Source: Phlyctochytrium arcticum
Taxonomy: Eukaryota; Chytridiomycota; Chytridiomycetes; Chytridiales; Chytridiaceae
Assembly: GCA_025602905.1 (NCBI GenBank)
Contig: JAHLKI010000001.1
Span: 2,480,001-2,544,000 of the forward strand
Direction of reading: 5' to 3'
Length of the DNA stretch: 64,000 nucleotides
Positions 22,132 through 33,866 of the stretch are shown piece after piece. Positions within the stretch are counted from its first letter, which is position 1. Each line of letters begins with the position of its first letter. A model generated the notes under the pieces. The model was not told where the DNA came from and ran no database searches. It saw nothing but the letters and a program-made list of their open reading frames with translations. The position numbers and the translations under genes were made by a program.

Positions 22132-25100
22132 CTAATGTTGCATTGGAGGGCCCATAGTCCCGTCCCTGGCTGGTACCGGTGGAGGAAACTGGCCATCATG
22201 TCGGAAAGTACATTTAGCACCATTTTTACAGAAACCTTGAGCGAAAAAGTAACAAGATTTTGTACCCCGCACTGCAGGGTGAGGAGGAGTGCCTGTGCCT
22301 GGAGGTGGGGGTGGGCCTGGATTTCGGCCGCCTCCACGTCCATGTTGAGTACCACCGCGTCCACGTTGAGGACGGTCGTACGGATGGGAGCGCTGGGGGC
22401 GACCTGGTGGATTGTTGCGATTGGGACCGGTGCCGGTAAAATTGCCTTGGTTGGAGGGTGCATTGGATGCTGTATTGGAAGGTCCCCACCGGGACTCGCG
22501 TTCTTGGCGCGGGGGATCGGACACGTTGCCGTATTGGGAATGCTGTTGCTGCTGGTTGGAATTCTGTGGTGGCTGTTGTTGCTGAGCGAGACTAAGGAGA
22601 GCAGCTAGAGAATTTTGCTGTTGCTGTTGATCATTCTGGCTCTGCTGACCTGCACCCGCGCCCAATTGCTATTTAAGAAGAAATCTTTGATTAGTATTGA
22701 AAAGATATATAATCAGAATGATCCCACATACCGAGAGAAGGGTCTGCAAAAGTAATGCATTGGCATCTAAACCAGACGATTGTTGCCCACCGAGGGCGGA
22801 CAAAAGAGTCGCCCCCAAGTCCATCGGGGGTGCAGCAGCTGCCGCCGGCGCAGAGGGATTCAATGCAGATAGAAGCGACGTCAGGTCCATTGGCAGAGAG
22901 CCGCCGCCACCCAAAGATGTACCCGCAGCAAGCGAGAGTAAGTCTGCTGGATTCGACGGCAAAGCCGACATTTGATCCTCTACCGGAATACGTTTCGTAT
23001 CAGCACCATCACCGATCCATGCATTCTCATCAGGTTCCGCTGGAGAATATGGAATCTGATCTTCCGTAAAATACGTAACGCTCAAGATCCCTCGTACTCG
23101 ATCTTGCTGTACATCCATTTCAACCGATTCCTTTGCCCATTCATACCGCTGGGGAGAAGAAATCAAGCGCGGGACATGCCATTCCTTGCTGGCAACAACG
23201 TCCACCGGAGGTCGTGATGATGGTGCCGATCGGAACGCTCGGTGGCCTTCTTGACGGTCAAAATCACGAGCGTTGCCTCGGACATGAGGTGTCATGGCAA
23301 ACTCTTCTTCTTGCTCATGCTGATTCGGGTGATGCTTTTCAATGTATCGAATGGCGACTAGTTTGTCATCTGATGCGAAGCGTACACGTTTCTTCTGGCG
23401 TGTGTTCCCCGAATCCGGTGTTTCTTGCTTGCTACTATTTCCATCTCTGCTGGTCGTGGTGCTCGATGTGGGTAGCGGCAATGACGTGTCGCGGTAACTT
23501 GGAATACTGGCGGCATCAATGAGCAGTGAGGATGTGGATGTGGGCATGGATGCTTTCGGTTGCGTCAAAGGTTGGAATATTGTGCTGTCTGCTCTCTTTG
23601 TACTTTCTCGAGAGGTATTAGATACGCCTTGCGTGCTTGGTGGCGGTGTTTCTCTACTTTCGCTCGACTTTTCACTCTTCTTGATTTTGGGCAGCGCAGC
23701 GTGGGACAGTGATTTGAAGATGTCAAAGTTATCTACGGCAGCCACTACTTTTCGATCTTCCACCTTCTTATCGGTCTTTTCCGCCGCAACTTTCGCTTTT
23801 TTACCGGAAGATGTACCACCTGCTTCCTCTCGAACTCGTTTCTTTTCAGTCTTGTCCTTATCTTCTGTTGCTGAGCGCGATATAAGTGCTTGCCATCGTT
23901 TCATAACCCTTCCGGCGGCGTCATTGATCATGGTAGTGTTGCGCTTCGCTTCGGGCCCATCTCCACAATTTGCGGTGGAAAAATACTTGACAACACGGCC
24001 AGTCTTCATTTCCCGCAAATCGTCCAGTTGAACGGGAAGTCGTTGAAGAACATGGAGAGTGGAGACCACAAACAATGCCACTTGCGTCTGATTCAGTGCA
24101 TCCTTTGCTTTCAAAAGCATTTTGGTAACTACACGTAAACCTTGTTTCTCTAAGAAGCTGGATGGATTTTTAAGTGTTAGGATACGCTTGTCTTTGAGCA
24201 TTAGTAGAAACCCCTACCTGTCTAATATTCGCTCATCGGGTGTGCGTTCCAATGCCTGCATAACACGCATTCGATCCGGCCATTCCACCGCATTCCCTCC
24301 AAATTTCGCAAACTGTACCGCAGACTTGATGTCCCGCAATCCCCCTCTCTCGTCCAAGCACGGTGTTAAAAGTGACTCGATAGATTGTGTCTCTTGCTCG
24401 GCACCTGATCCATCGCCATCTGAACCCGTACCATTTTTGTCAACCTGTTGTGATTGTGCCTTGCCGGAAGCAGTTGCTACCATTGCCGCCGCTGGCGTAG
24501 CCGTCGTATAGGCATGCGACGTAGGCATCGATTGTGGAGGAACGCCCGGGGTTGTTCGCATCCCGGCCATTCCTGCCGAAGCAGCAGCACTTCCCACAGC
24601 CGGATTTCCTTGAGGGATGCTCAGTGATGGTGACCCGTTAGCAAACGTAGCGCCATAGTTTAAGCCCAAATTCCTAGTGTGGAGTAATCGTTGAGCCTCC
24701 ATCATTTGCTGGGCCTTTTCCCGGAATTCTGGGTTCAGACTCTGAAAAAGAGGGTTGGCGGCAAGTGCAGCTGCGTAAACGGAGGCGGATGGTATTGACG
24801 GTACTCTGTTCATGTGTGCATTTGTAACCGGAGCGGCAGGGGAGTAAGTAGAGGCAGGATATACACCCCCCGGGTTTTGATTCACGTACTGATATAACAT
24901 TGCCGGTGTCGGCGCTGTGGTACCAAATGGATAAAGACCTGCGGATGAAGAGAATGGCTGTTGCTGGGATGAGAACTGCTGAGCCGCTTGATAGTTGGTT
25001 TGCCCCGGATTGCTTGTCTGCTGAATGCTGGTTGAATTTGCAGCAGCAGGAACAGCAACATTTCCACCCATAGTGGCAGCGGTTGTCAATCCTCCCACCT

Positions 25101-26417
25101 CCGACATATACTGTTGTTGCCCGGGTTGAATGGCGCCTGAAGACCCTACCGGAGAACCAGAGGCACCAGAGTTGGCATTCCTCATGGCAAAGTACTTCAT
25201 GATCATGCTGTTTGCATCTGCCGCAGCCGGTTGCAATTGCTGTTGTTGGGACACGTTGGGAAGGGATGAAGGGATCCCGCCAGGAAGCGTGCCAGGTAGT
25301 GTGCCTGGGAAGATGGACGCAGCTGCGGCTTGGGACATGGCTGGGTAGGTAAGGTAGGGATTAAGGGCTGCCAGGTATGGATTCGAAAAATGGAGAGCGT
25401 TCGTCGTTCCCGTGTTGTTGGTATATACAGAAGATGTAGGGGCCGGAGAGCCAGTAAATTGTGGTAACGGCGAGGATGCTGCGGTGGTGGATAGTGCTTG
25501 CAACTGGCCGGGGGTCCAAGTAGATGTTGAAGTAATGGGGATATGGTCAGATGCATTGTCCGTTTGTGAGTTCCTTTTCTTGCCCCGTTCGCGTGAGAAC
25601 CAATCTCGGATCTACAACCCAATTATCTATATTTCAGATCTTTGACTTTTAAACAAAAGACGCGTCGGTCTTACCTGCTTCTCAAGAAGGCCTGTGATGC
25701 GGACCATCTCTTTGTAAACTGCATCGCTCGGCTTGGGATCGGCCTCAAAATAGGTTCGCATTAGGTCGATTTGTTCTTGAGTAAACTTTTTCCGAGTCTC
25801 GACTATTGATGATGGTAATGATGATGGCGGTGGTGACGATGAGGGTGAAAGGGTATGTAAGTAGAGGAGGGAATGCAAAGAGAAGGATCAGAAACAGGAA
25901 TTAGTATCATCGAAATCAAGATCAAAAACTCTCCCCCTCCCTCGGTCAATGGTTTCCCAGATATTCACACGATCCCGCGGGTGTCTGATTATGCGGGTCT
26001 TTGTGACTGACCAATGGCTGATATTACAGAGGACGATTCTTGAAAGAACTACAGCCTCGTTCTCTCTCAACCACTGATTACTTATTTAGCAGGCTTGTTT
26101 TGTTTTCATCAAAGTAAATTTTTGGACTCTGGGTGACAGCACGATCTCGGAAAACGGACGACCCGCATTTCGCAGACCCAACGAAAGGTCGGGTATACTA
26201 TGAACAAGCAAATTGCCACTCGAGTCTTACCAGGTATTGTGGAGAGAGAAACGGAAGGATCGGCAGCCAACGATGCCCCGGCAGCCGTTGACGTTGCCGG
26301 CTGGGGCACAAAGGTAAAAAACTGTTGTTGCTGCATTGGCTGCAAAGGCTGGGAGTTGGGTGCCTGTGCCGGTGCCGGTGCAGACGACGTTGGTAGCCAC
26401 CCCGTCAGTGGAGGTTG

Positions 26418-26461
<44 letters not shown>

Positions 26462-26480
26462 AATCTTGCGAAGAATTCAT
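22132..26480 (-). CDS. PNUTS-like PP1 regulator with N-terminal homeodomain, TFIIS-N domain and C-terminal CCCH finger
   Basis: Five exons: 26480-26231, 25802-25675, 25611-24218, 24157-22732 and 22668-22132, all joins in phase, giving 1244 residues. Exon 1 holds a glutamine run. Exons 2-3 encode a homeodomain (RKKFTQEQ ... VRITGLLEKQIRDWFSRERGKKR). A TFIIS N-terminal (LW) helical bundle spans the exon 3-4 junction at about 560-660 (ERILDSFLEKQGLRVV). RVRF, a PP1-docking motif, is at 848-851, followed by a charged stretch as in PNUTS. A C-x7-C-x5-C-x3-H zinc finger is at 1205-1223, near the end. TFIIS-N, RVxF and terminal CCCH in this order is the layout of PNUTS (PPP1R10) and fission yeast Ppn1, which target PP1 to the 3'-end processing machinery. 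In the homeodomain, position 51, normally Asn, is Arg. The first intron (428 nt) is longer than the others, so exon 1 is the least certain part. Confidence 0.8.
26414..26458 (-). repeat. CAG/CAA trinucleotide run (polyglutamine)
   Basis: About 15 glutamine codons in exon 1 of the PNUTS-like gene, mostly pure CAG with a CAA-interrupted end. Likely length-polymorphic. Confidence 0.9.
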
Positions 26481-26977
26481 TTTCTTCACGCCGCGGACCC
26501 GCTTCCTCCTCTTGCTAAGTGACGGGTATTTGCTTATAAGAGACGTTATGCACCAGCGTAGGATGCGGGACCTCTGCTAGTCTTGTGCTCTGCGAAACTA
26601 AACCTGTCGCAGGACGCCAAGAACCAAGGCTCCTCCTTTTCCGCAATCTTTTGAACTAAAAGATTCTGATTTCGCTGTGATTTCGGGTGGTGTCGGTGGA
26701 AAGATATCGGCGAACGAAAGAGGGAAGGCCCAGCCACACGATGCTTGGGTAATCACTTGGACCTGCCACGTCACCTCATTTACCCTTTTTTGGCTCCAAT
26801 GGTAGAGTTCGATGGCCGCCGTTGCCAGCGCAGTGCCCGCAAAACTCAGACCAGATTACCCTCTCGAATCATCCCTTCGTTTGGAGGTTGCATCAGACAC
26901 AAGTCGTCTCATACAGTCCCATACAACCAAAGACCTTTCCACGAAGCTACGGTACTAGGGCTGTAGGACTGGAAAGC
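26481..26977. promoter_or_regulatory. Divergent promoter region, PNUTS-like and DNAJB12-like genes
   Basis: A 497-nt gap between divergent starts. No clear TATA box. A CCAAT pentamer occurs at about 26795. Otherwise nothing specific was seen. Confidence 0.35.
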
Positions 26978-28509
26978 ATGTCAATGAACAAGGACGAAGC
27001 TTTACGGTGTTTGGACGTCTCAAAAGCAAAGTTCCAGGCGGGAAACACAGAGGCGGCGCTAAAGTTTGCCAAGAAGAGTGCGAGTCTATGCGAAACACAA
27101 GAAGGAAAGGATTGGGTACGTCGGCGAGAAATTTGTTGGCGCGTCAGTGCAACTAACAGGAACATTTCGCAAACTTAGCTAGCGTTTTTGGCAAAGCATA
27201 GCTCGGAAACATCATCTACTGCCTCCTCGGGTTCCCGCCCATCAAGCAGCTCTGCTCGGTCACGCCCGTCGGCCTCTGCCAAAGCTTCTTCGGCAACTCC
27301 AGACGACAGCGATGCGTCCACATCTCGCCCGTTCACATCTGAGCAGGTGGAGGGCATAAAACGAATCAAGGTCTGCAAGACCAAAGGCGACTTGTACGCT
27401 ATCCTTGGGCTTGAAAAGGGGTGCTCGGATACAGAGATAAAAAAGGCATATCGCAAGGTATGTACTATTTGGGATGATGGCGTGGGCGGCCGACACTGAT
27501 ATTGCCTTTTACACAGCTGGCATTGCAATTTCATCCCGACAAATGCACGGCACCTGGCACGGATGATGCTTTCAAAGGTACATCTTTCAAACTCGTATTG
27601 TAACTGAGAGACCCAAAGTAATGATTCTTGCGCAGCAATTGGACATGCATTTGCCGTTCTGGGTGACGCGGATAAGAAGGATCGCTATGATCGCTACGGT
27701 GTCGACACAGATAGTCGAGGTGGTGGGGGCGGTGGTGGCGGGGGTGCTGCAAGTCCGTTCGGGGGCGGCTTTGAAACCGAGATATCGCCTGAAGACTTGT
27801 TCAACATGTTTTTCGGTGATCTTGGTGGATCAGGTACTTATCATGTGACACATTTGTCGCTCATTTTACCATCCCACTGATATATTATTTATGCAGGTGT
27901 TCGAATGCATAGCTTCACTGGGGGCTCAGGTTTTCGCACGCAGTCCTTCCGGCGGCATCCCGCGCATTCCAACATGCGGCCGCAGGCTCAAGCTACTCCA
28001 GCTCAAGCTCAGATCCTTCAACTCATCCAGCTACTTCCCTTCCTGTTCATTTTTGTACTCCCGTTACTGTCTGCCTTTTTCTCGTCAATATTCCCGGGCG
28101 CCGCACCGGAGCCCACCTTCAGTTTCGCTCAGACGTCGCAAAATCAGGCCGTCAAGACGACAAATGCACGAAGAGTTCCATATTTCGTAAATCAGCGTCA
28201 GTGGCAACAATGGGAACAAAGCGTCGGTCGACGTGGAAACGCCATCAACAGGTTCGAACAAGATATTGAAACAGAGGTCGGTTAAAGCCAATTTTCGGCA
28301 TGTTGCTTCGTAACTCATTTATTTCTGTTTAGTGGCATCGCACGTTGCAGCGGGCGTGTTCACAAGAGCAAGAGACCCGAAGGTTCAGAATCAATCAGGC
28401 CCAGGGTTGGTTCACTGTTGATGAACGGAGGCTCAAGGCGGCTCAAAATATGGCGATGCCTTATTGCGACAGGCTGGCCAAGTTTCCGACCGAAGGTTAC
28501 AAACCTTAG
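26978..28509 (+). CDS. ER-membrane J-protein of the DNAJB12/DNAJB14 family
   Basis: Six exons: 26978-27115, 27179-27457, 27517-27577, 27636-27833, 27897-28276 and 28333-28509, giving 410 residues; every join is in frame. The N-terminus (MNKDEALRCLDVSKAKFQAGN) is the family start. The J domain runs from DLYAILGLEKG, with the HPD motif in FHPDKC, to DRYDRYGVD. A Gly-rich linker, the ISPEDLFNMFFGD block and one transmembrane helix (LIQLLPFLFIFVLPLLSAFF) follow, then the DUF1977 lumenal or C-terminal domain ending in AQNMAMPYCDRLAKF. Family members recruit Hsc70 to the ER surface for membrane-protein quality control and tail-anchored protein insertion. HLJ1 is a functional analogue in yeast. All expected parts are present. 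Confidence 0.95.
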
Positions 28510-28940
28510 CACCGGTCGTTGATATCGAACAAGCTTGCTTGGCGCAAACTATTGAATCTGATCCACTGTCCACTCAGGACTTTAAAACCTCAGATTGCAT
28601 GACGTTCTCAGTCATCCATGCGGGCCTGTTGATCGGCAGCCGGCATTTGTGCTTAATGTATAGTGTTGCCTACATCCTCTTTTATTTTATTGTTGCATCC
28701 CGTCAAAAATCCTGCCGGAATATGGATTTGCTTGACCTTCCCACGGAGAGAAGGAACTGTCGATGTGGGAGTTTCTGAGTTCTTGGTGCACGTGATAAAC
28801 TCTGATTGCGTAATCCTATTGGCCGCTCCAAGATCCAAGACCCAGCTGCCGATTCCAGCTCCCCATAGCGGGAAGCCGGTTCTTCCCACTTGTATATAAC
28901 ACTCACTTTGCTAGAAAAAAAGCTAGATTGCAATCATACT
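28510..28940. promoter_or_regulatory. Upstream region of IFT88
   Basis: A 431-nt gap between the DNAJB12 stop and the IFT88 start. It includes a CCTATTGGCC inverted CCAAT box near 28816 and a TATATAAC run near 28891, about 50 nt before the ATG. No X-box (RFX) repeat could be picked out with confidence. Confidence 0.4.
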
Positions 28941-31900
28941 ATGTATTCCTCCAATCCTATGCGGTATGTTCGGGTCGGATTTGTTTAGAAAGCCCACTCA
29001 TTTTCAATTCGGATGCGCGTTCCTAATGAATGTTTACAGAGGACCTATGGGGCAAGATAGCGTTGATATGGCATCCACGGCAACCTTGGCACCTTCGGGA
29101 TCTATGGAAGATGATGACTTGTATTCCTTCGATAAAAGGGTATATCTCACATTTTTTAACTGTACTCGAGTTTCGGTCGGGAATTGATACTTGACTCTTA
29201 TCCGTAGGCTCCTGGTCCTAGTACATACCTTAGTGATGCCGGCCCCGGCACCCGAGCGGGGATCATGGGGACGAGCTTTGGAATGCCCCAAACGGCATTC
29301 AGGATGGGAACAGGGCGTGCGGGGGATGGGGGTGGCGGACCTGGGGCGAGGCCGATGACTTCAGTCCGGGCAGCAGGGTATTCGAGCCGGGGACGGCCTG
29401 GCATGGCTCCGGGGCAAAACTTTGATCCTATGAATCAAGGTGAGCTGGCTCTAGTGCTGGTGGTCATACTACGAGGGATTAACTGTCATATGATACCAGG
29501 CCGAACTGCCAGTGCCGGTGGTGTTTCTGGGTACCACAAACTCGAAGAGCCGCCAGAGGAACAGATCCGAAATCTCGAACGTAAAGTCACGCTACTAGTG
29601 GAAGAATCTACCCTTGCAGCTCAGGATGGTAACCTCCGCCTCGCTCTCGAAAAGGCCAAAGAAGCGGGCAAAAAAGAACGGGCCCTGTCTCGGCACCGTG
29701 AACAAGTCGAGCTGGGGGATCAGATGAACCTCGATCTCACGTATTGTGTTTTATTCAATCTGGCAAACCAGTATCAGGCCAATCAAATGTACCAGGAGGC
29801 TCTCAACACCTTTTCGGTGATTGTGAAGAATAAGTTGTTCAACCAATCCGGGAGACTGAGAGTCAACATGGGGAATATATACTTTGCACAGAAAAAGTAC
29901 TCACAGGCGGTTAAAATGTACCGGATGGCCCTCGATCAGGTTTCAAATGCCAATAAGGAGATTCGGTGGGTTTCATCGCTCAAAAGCCGTTACACTTGAA
30001 ACTCATACTGTTATGTGTTGTGAACTTTGATAGGCTTAAGATTATGCGCAACATAGGCAATGCTTTCATCCGTATGGGTCAATTCCAAGATGCCATTACT
30101 TCCTTCGAGGCCATCATGGAGGGAACACCAGACTATCACAGCGGGTTCAACCTCATTCTATGTTATTTTGCTCTGGGTGACAAAGAGCGAATGAAACGTT
30201 GGTTGCAACGCCTGGTAGCGGTGAAACTACCTGCTGTGGAAATGGGCGAGGACTTTGAGGGATCTCGAGGAGACCCTGAGAGCGGGGGTGAGGCTATTGA
30301 AGATCACGAAGTCTTTAATGAGGATGATCTGCGAGACATTGCCCGGAAAAGGTGCGTAGTACCGGTATTCATGAGATTGGCCGTTTTCTCACAAAAGAGT
30401 TCAGACGGCAAGCCTCCGAACGGTATATCATTCTGGCAGCCAAACTCGTCGCACCTAGTATCGAAAATACTTTCTCGACCGGTTACGACTGGATCACGGA
30501 TTTGCTGAAGAATTCTTCGCACGCGGCTATTGCTAGCGACATTGAAATCGCGAAAGCATTACAGTACCTCAAAGCCAAAGAATTCAGCCAGGTAACTACG
30601 CACAAGCTTTGTTCGTGTCGTGTGGGAAAACTCTAAATAAGATGAATCGCTTATATAGGCAATTGAAACCCTTAAATCATTTGAGAAAACGGATCAGAAA
30701 ATAATGGCAACTGCTGCTACCAATCTCTCTTTTATGTATTTCCTGGATGGCGACTTGAAGCAGGCGGAAAAATACGCGGACGTGGCTATTCAGAGCGATC
30801 GGTATAACGCAAAAGCACTTACAAATAGGGGCAATTGCTATTTCTCACGCGGTAGGACTGGTTCAACATGTTACCTTTTGGCTCACTATTAAGTGTGTTT
30901 CTTTCACTTAGGGAACCTGGATAAGGCTCGTGAGTTCTACCACGAGGCAGTCGGTGTTGACGCGGTCTGCACGGAAGCAATGTACAACATTGGTATGTTG
31001 AGCTTACCCAATTTAGTATGTAAATAGCACTGACCGTCCACGACAGGACTGGTCAACAAAAAATTGGGTCACTATTCGGACGCGCTCCGATGGTTTGAGA
31101 AGCTGTATGCAATTTTACGCAATAGTGCGGAAGTCATTTTTCAAATCGCCGATATGTGAGTTTGCTGCGCGCGTCACCTTTTGTCCGCGTTGCGCCTTAC
31201 TTTTCTTATTAGACACGACAAACAGGGCAATCATTCTCAGTGCCTTGAATGGTTCAACATTCTCATCTCCGTCGTTCCAACCGATCCTGGCGTTCTAGCC
31301 CGCTTAGGCGCAGTTCTCTCTCCCACCGATAAATCCCAAGCGTTCCAGTACTATTCAGAGTCATACCGATACTACCCATCAGCCATGGACGTCATTGCTT
31401 GGTTAGGAGCTTACTATGTCGAGTGCCAAGTATATGAGCAGGCCGTTCAGTTTTTCGAACGGGCGAGTATCATACAACCCGCAGAAGTCAAATGGCAGTT
31501 GATGGTAGCAAGCTGTTTCAGGAGGAGTGGCAATTACCAAGCAAGCTTGGAAATGTACAAGAAGGTGCACGAGCGGTTTCCGGACAATGTGGAATGTAAG
31601 TTTTCGAAGTTTGTGTTGTGCATTTCCGATACGAGAACCATGTAAAACTCATTCTCTCCCTGCCGGGACGGCATATTCCAGGTCTCAGATTCTTGGTCCG
31701 CATATGCACTGATTTGGGACTAAAACAAGTACACGAGTATGCCGAGAAATTAACTCGCGTTGAGCGAGCCAAAGAGCAGCGCGCAGCAGCTACCGGAGCG
31801 TCAGAAACATCTGGTTCGTCAAGAACAGCGGACCCTTACGTATCTTCTACTCCGACAGCTAGTGCTCGTGTCAGGGGAGGAACTTACTTGTCGGATGAGC

Positions 31901-32288
31901 CGGGAAGTGGGACTGGAAGTGCTGGCAGTATACCTCGAGCGTCAGTCTCGTTTGCGCCCTCGGGAGCGTCTCGGTCGGGTAGAGATGATGATGCACTTGG
32001 GCAATCGGCCAGGTCGGTGCGAAGCGGTGGGATGGGCGATATGGGGGAAGTGGAAAAGATAGGTAAGCTACCGTTCAAGATTCGTTATTGAGAACATCCG
32101 ACTTATCGTGTATGCCTGCTGGGCCAAAAGACCCAAACTTGCCAAAGCGACCCCAAACATCTCTAGTAAGCGTTCTCAAATTTGATACTCATGCTGCAAC
32201 CGTGTACTGACACTTTTTTCCTTAGCGACGTACCGCCGACGACGACGATTGGCAGGGTGAAAACGTTGATAACCTCCTACCCGAATAA
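28941..32288 (+). CDS. IFT88: Intraflagellar transport protein 88
   Basis: Thirteen exons: 28941-28963, 29040-29139, 29208-29439, 29500-29965, 30034-30351, 30405-30591, 30659-30851, 30912-30992, 31047-31155, 31213-31595, 31682-32062, 32131-32165 and 32226-32288. They give 856 residues with all phases matching. Alignment by eye to IFT88 is continuous: DDLYSFD and RPMTSVRAAGYSS near the N-terminus, then VEESTLAAQDGNLRLALEKA, DLTYCVLFNLANQY, EVKWQLMVASCFRRSGNYQ and a C-terminus ending DNLLPE. It is built of about a dozen TPR units followed by a Ser/Gly-rich disordered tail. IFT88 is a core subunit of the IFT-B complex that carries cargo along axonemes; it is essential for flagellum assembly. The first exon (23 nt) and exon 12 (35 nt) are very short. 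Identification is firm and marks the host as flagellate. Confidence 0.96.
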
Positions 32289-32559
32289 AACCCAAACCAC
32301 TAAATAAAGCTCTGAATCCTTCTTCATTTGTATTTATTTATTTTTCTCATAAACATATCAGCGCACAAGATGTCTTCAAAGTTCATCATCGGTAAGCGCA
32401 ATAGATATCAAGACCTTTATTTATCAATGATTATAAAGAGAATGCGGAAATGAGGAAAGTGGGATTGACAGAATGACAGATTACAAGAGCCACAATCTTG
32501 GACCGCCTGCAAAAGGTCTAGATACAAGATGCATACTGTATACAGTCTCCTGAGATAGA

Positions 32560-33866
32560 CTACTGTGGTGGTCCACCCTGGTTCAACATGTTGGCGACGT
32601 TCGGATCGCTCATCAGGCCGCTCAAAGCTTCAGGATTGGACATGACGGACTGGGCCCTAGAATATATGGTGTCAGGCTAGAACGCGATGGAAATGGCCTT
32701 TGGCTTACATTTGAGCAAATGCGGGGTTGTTCATCATAGACGCAATCTGTGGGTTTCCCATCATTTGTGACGCTGGGGCCGCATGGTTAGTTATAGTCAA
32801 GTATAGCATATGTTGCTCCCCACTAACCCATCTGCATGAAATTCGGGTTGCTCATCATGGAAGCAAAGTCAAATCCACCTCCAGGAGCTCCAGCGCCTGG
32901 AGTAGGAGAAGAGCGAACGGGTGCATCCTCATTCTCTTTGGCTTCGATCGCACTCAGGGTTTGGCGCATGGAAGCATTGGTCGAGTCCAGTTTGAGACCA
33001 TCTTGACATGCTTGTTTGGCTTCCTTCAATTTTCCGAGACAGAAGTACGCTTGTCTGGGCGGAATGAAAAGACCTGTCAGTCAGCGTGCAATATGTCGTG
33101 CTTGGATCATCTAAACTCACCCTAAACGGCCATATGCCTTGCTGTAGGTTGCATCAACATCGATGGCTTTCTTTGCATCACTGACAGCGTCATCGTATTT
33201 TGCGATCTGGCTATATGCAGCAGCCCTGATAAGACGAGTCAGTACACAAAGATTCGACATTGAAGCACCGACTGCACTATACCGGTTGGCGTAGAAGACC
33301 GCATTGCGCTTGTCCAGATCAATCGCTTGTGAGTAAAATTTGATGGCTCCGTCAAAGTCTTTTGCGGCCATAGCCTTGTTGCCTGCCCCCTTTAGTTCCT
33401 CCGCCTTTGCCTGATCTTCTGCCTGCCGTCAATGTTTAAGAGCCATGCACTTTGGCTGGTGTCAGTTGCTAAATACCTTGACTTCAGCTCCTTTGGACTG
33501 TGGTTGACTGGCAACGTTCTTCTCCTGGGTGGCAGTAAAAACGTTGAAGATTTGTTGCAAGGTAGCTGGCTTGATAGAGTATTCCTTGTCATCAGCGGTG
33601 CTCGAGTGATTAACGCCGAACGCCTCTCCAATACATTGGATGGCCACTGCAAATGTAATCAACATATTAGAAAGCCATTATGAACGCCCTGGCCAACACC
33701 TCTCCCAGACGCGGGCCCAGCAACGACCAAGAAAGTGCGATCTCCACAGTGTTAACCTACACTCAATTCCTTCGGCATCGTCGGTCTTGACTGCGCCTGA
33801 TTTGACCGAGTCCTTGAGAAAGTCACATATGGCGAATGCCAAGCGCTTTTGTTTTAGATCAGCCAT
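32560..33866 (-). CDS. SGT2: SGT2/SGTA, small glutamine-rich TPR co-chaperone
   Basis: Seven exons: 33866-33761, 33646-33477, 33422-33283, 33225-33121, 33054-32828, 32772-32709 and 32656-32560, giving 302 residues. The N-terminal dimerisation domain (KRLAFAICDFLKDSV ... EGIELAIQCIGEAFGV) binds the Get4/Get5 or Bag6 ubiquitin-like partner. A three-repeat TPR follows (GNKAMAAKDFDGAIKFYSQAIDLD ... AYSQIAKYDDAVSDAKKAI ... AYFCLGKLKEAKQACQDGL), then a Met-rich hydrophobic-binding region (ASMMSNPNFMQM, MMNNPAFAQM, LMSDPNVANML). By family it captures tail-anchored proteins after synthesis and hands them to GET3 with Hsp70 help. The C-terminus is shorter and less Gln-rich than in animals. The exon 1 donor (GTAGGT) was chosen because it restores GIELAIQCIG. 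Confidence 0.95.

Noticed and set aside
23519..24031. A 170-codon plus-strand frame opposite the PNUTS-like exon 4
   Set aside because: Shadow of the minus-strand coding exon; no recognisable motif and no start context.
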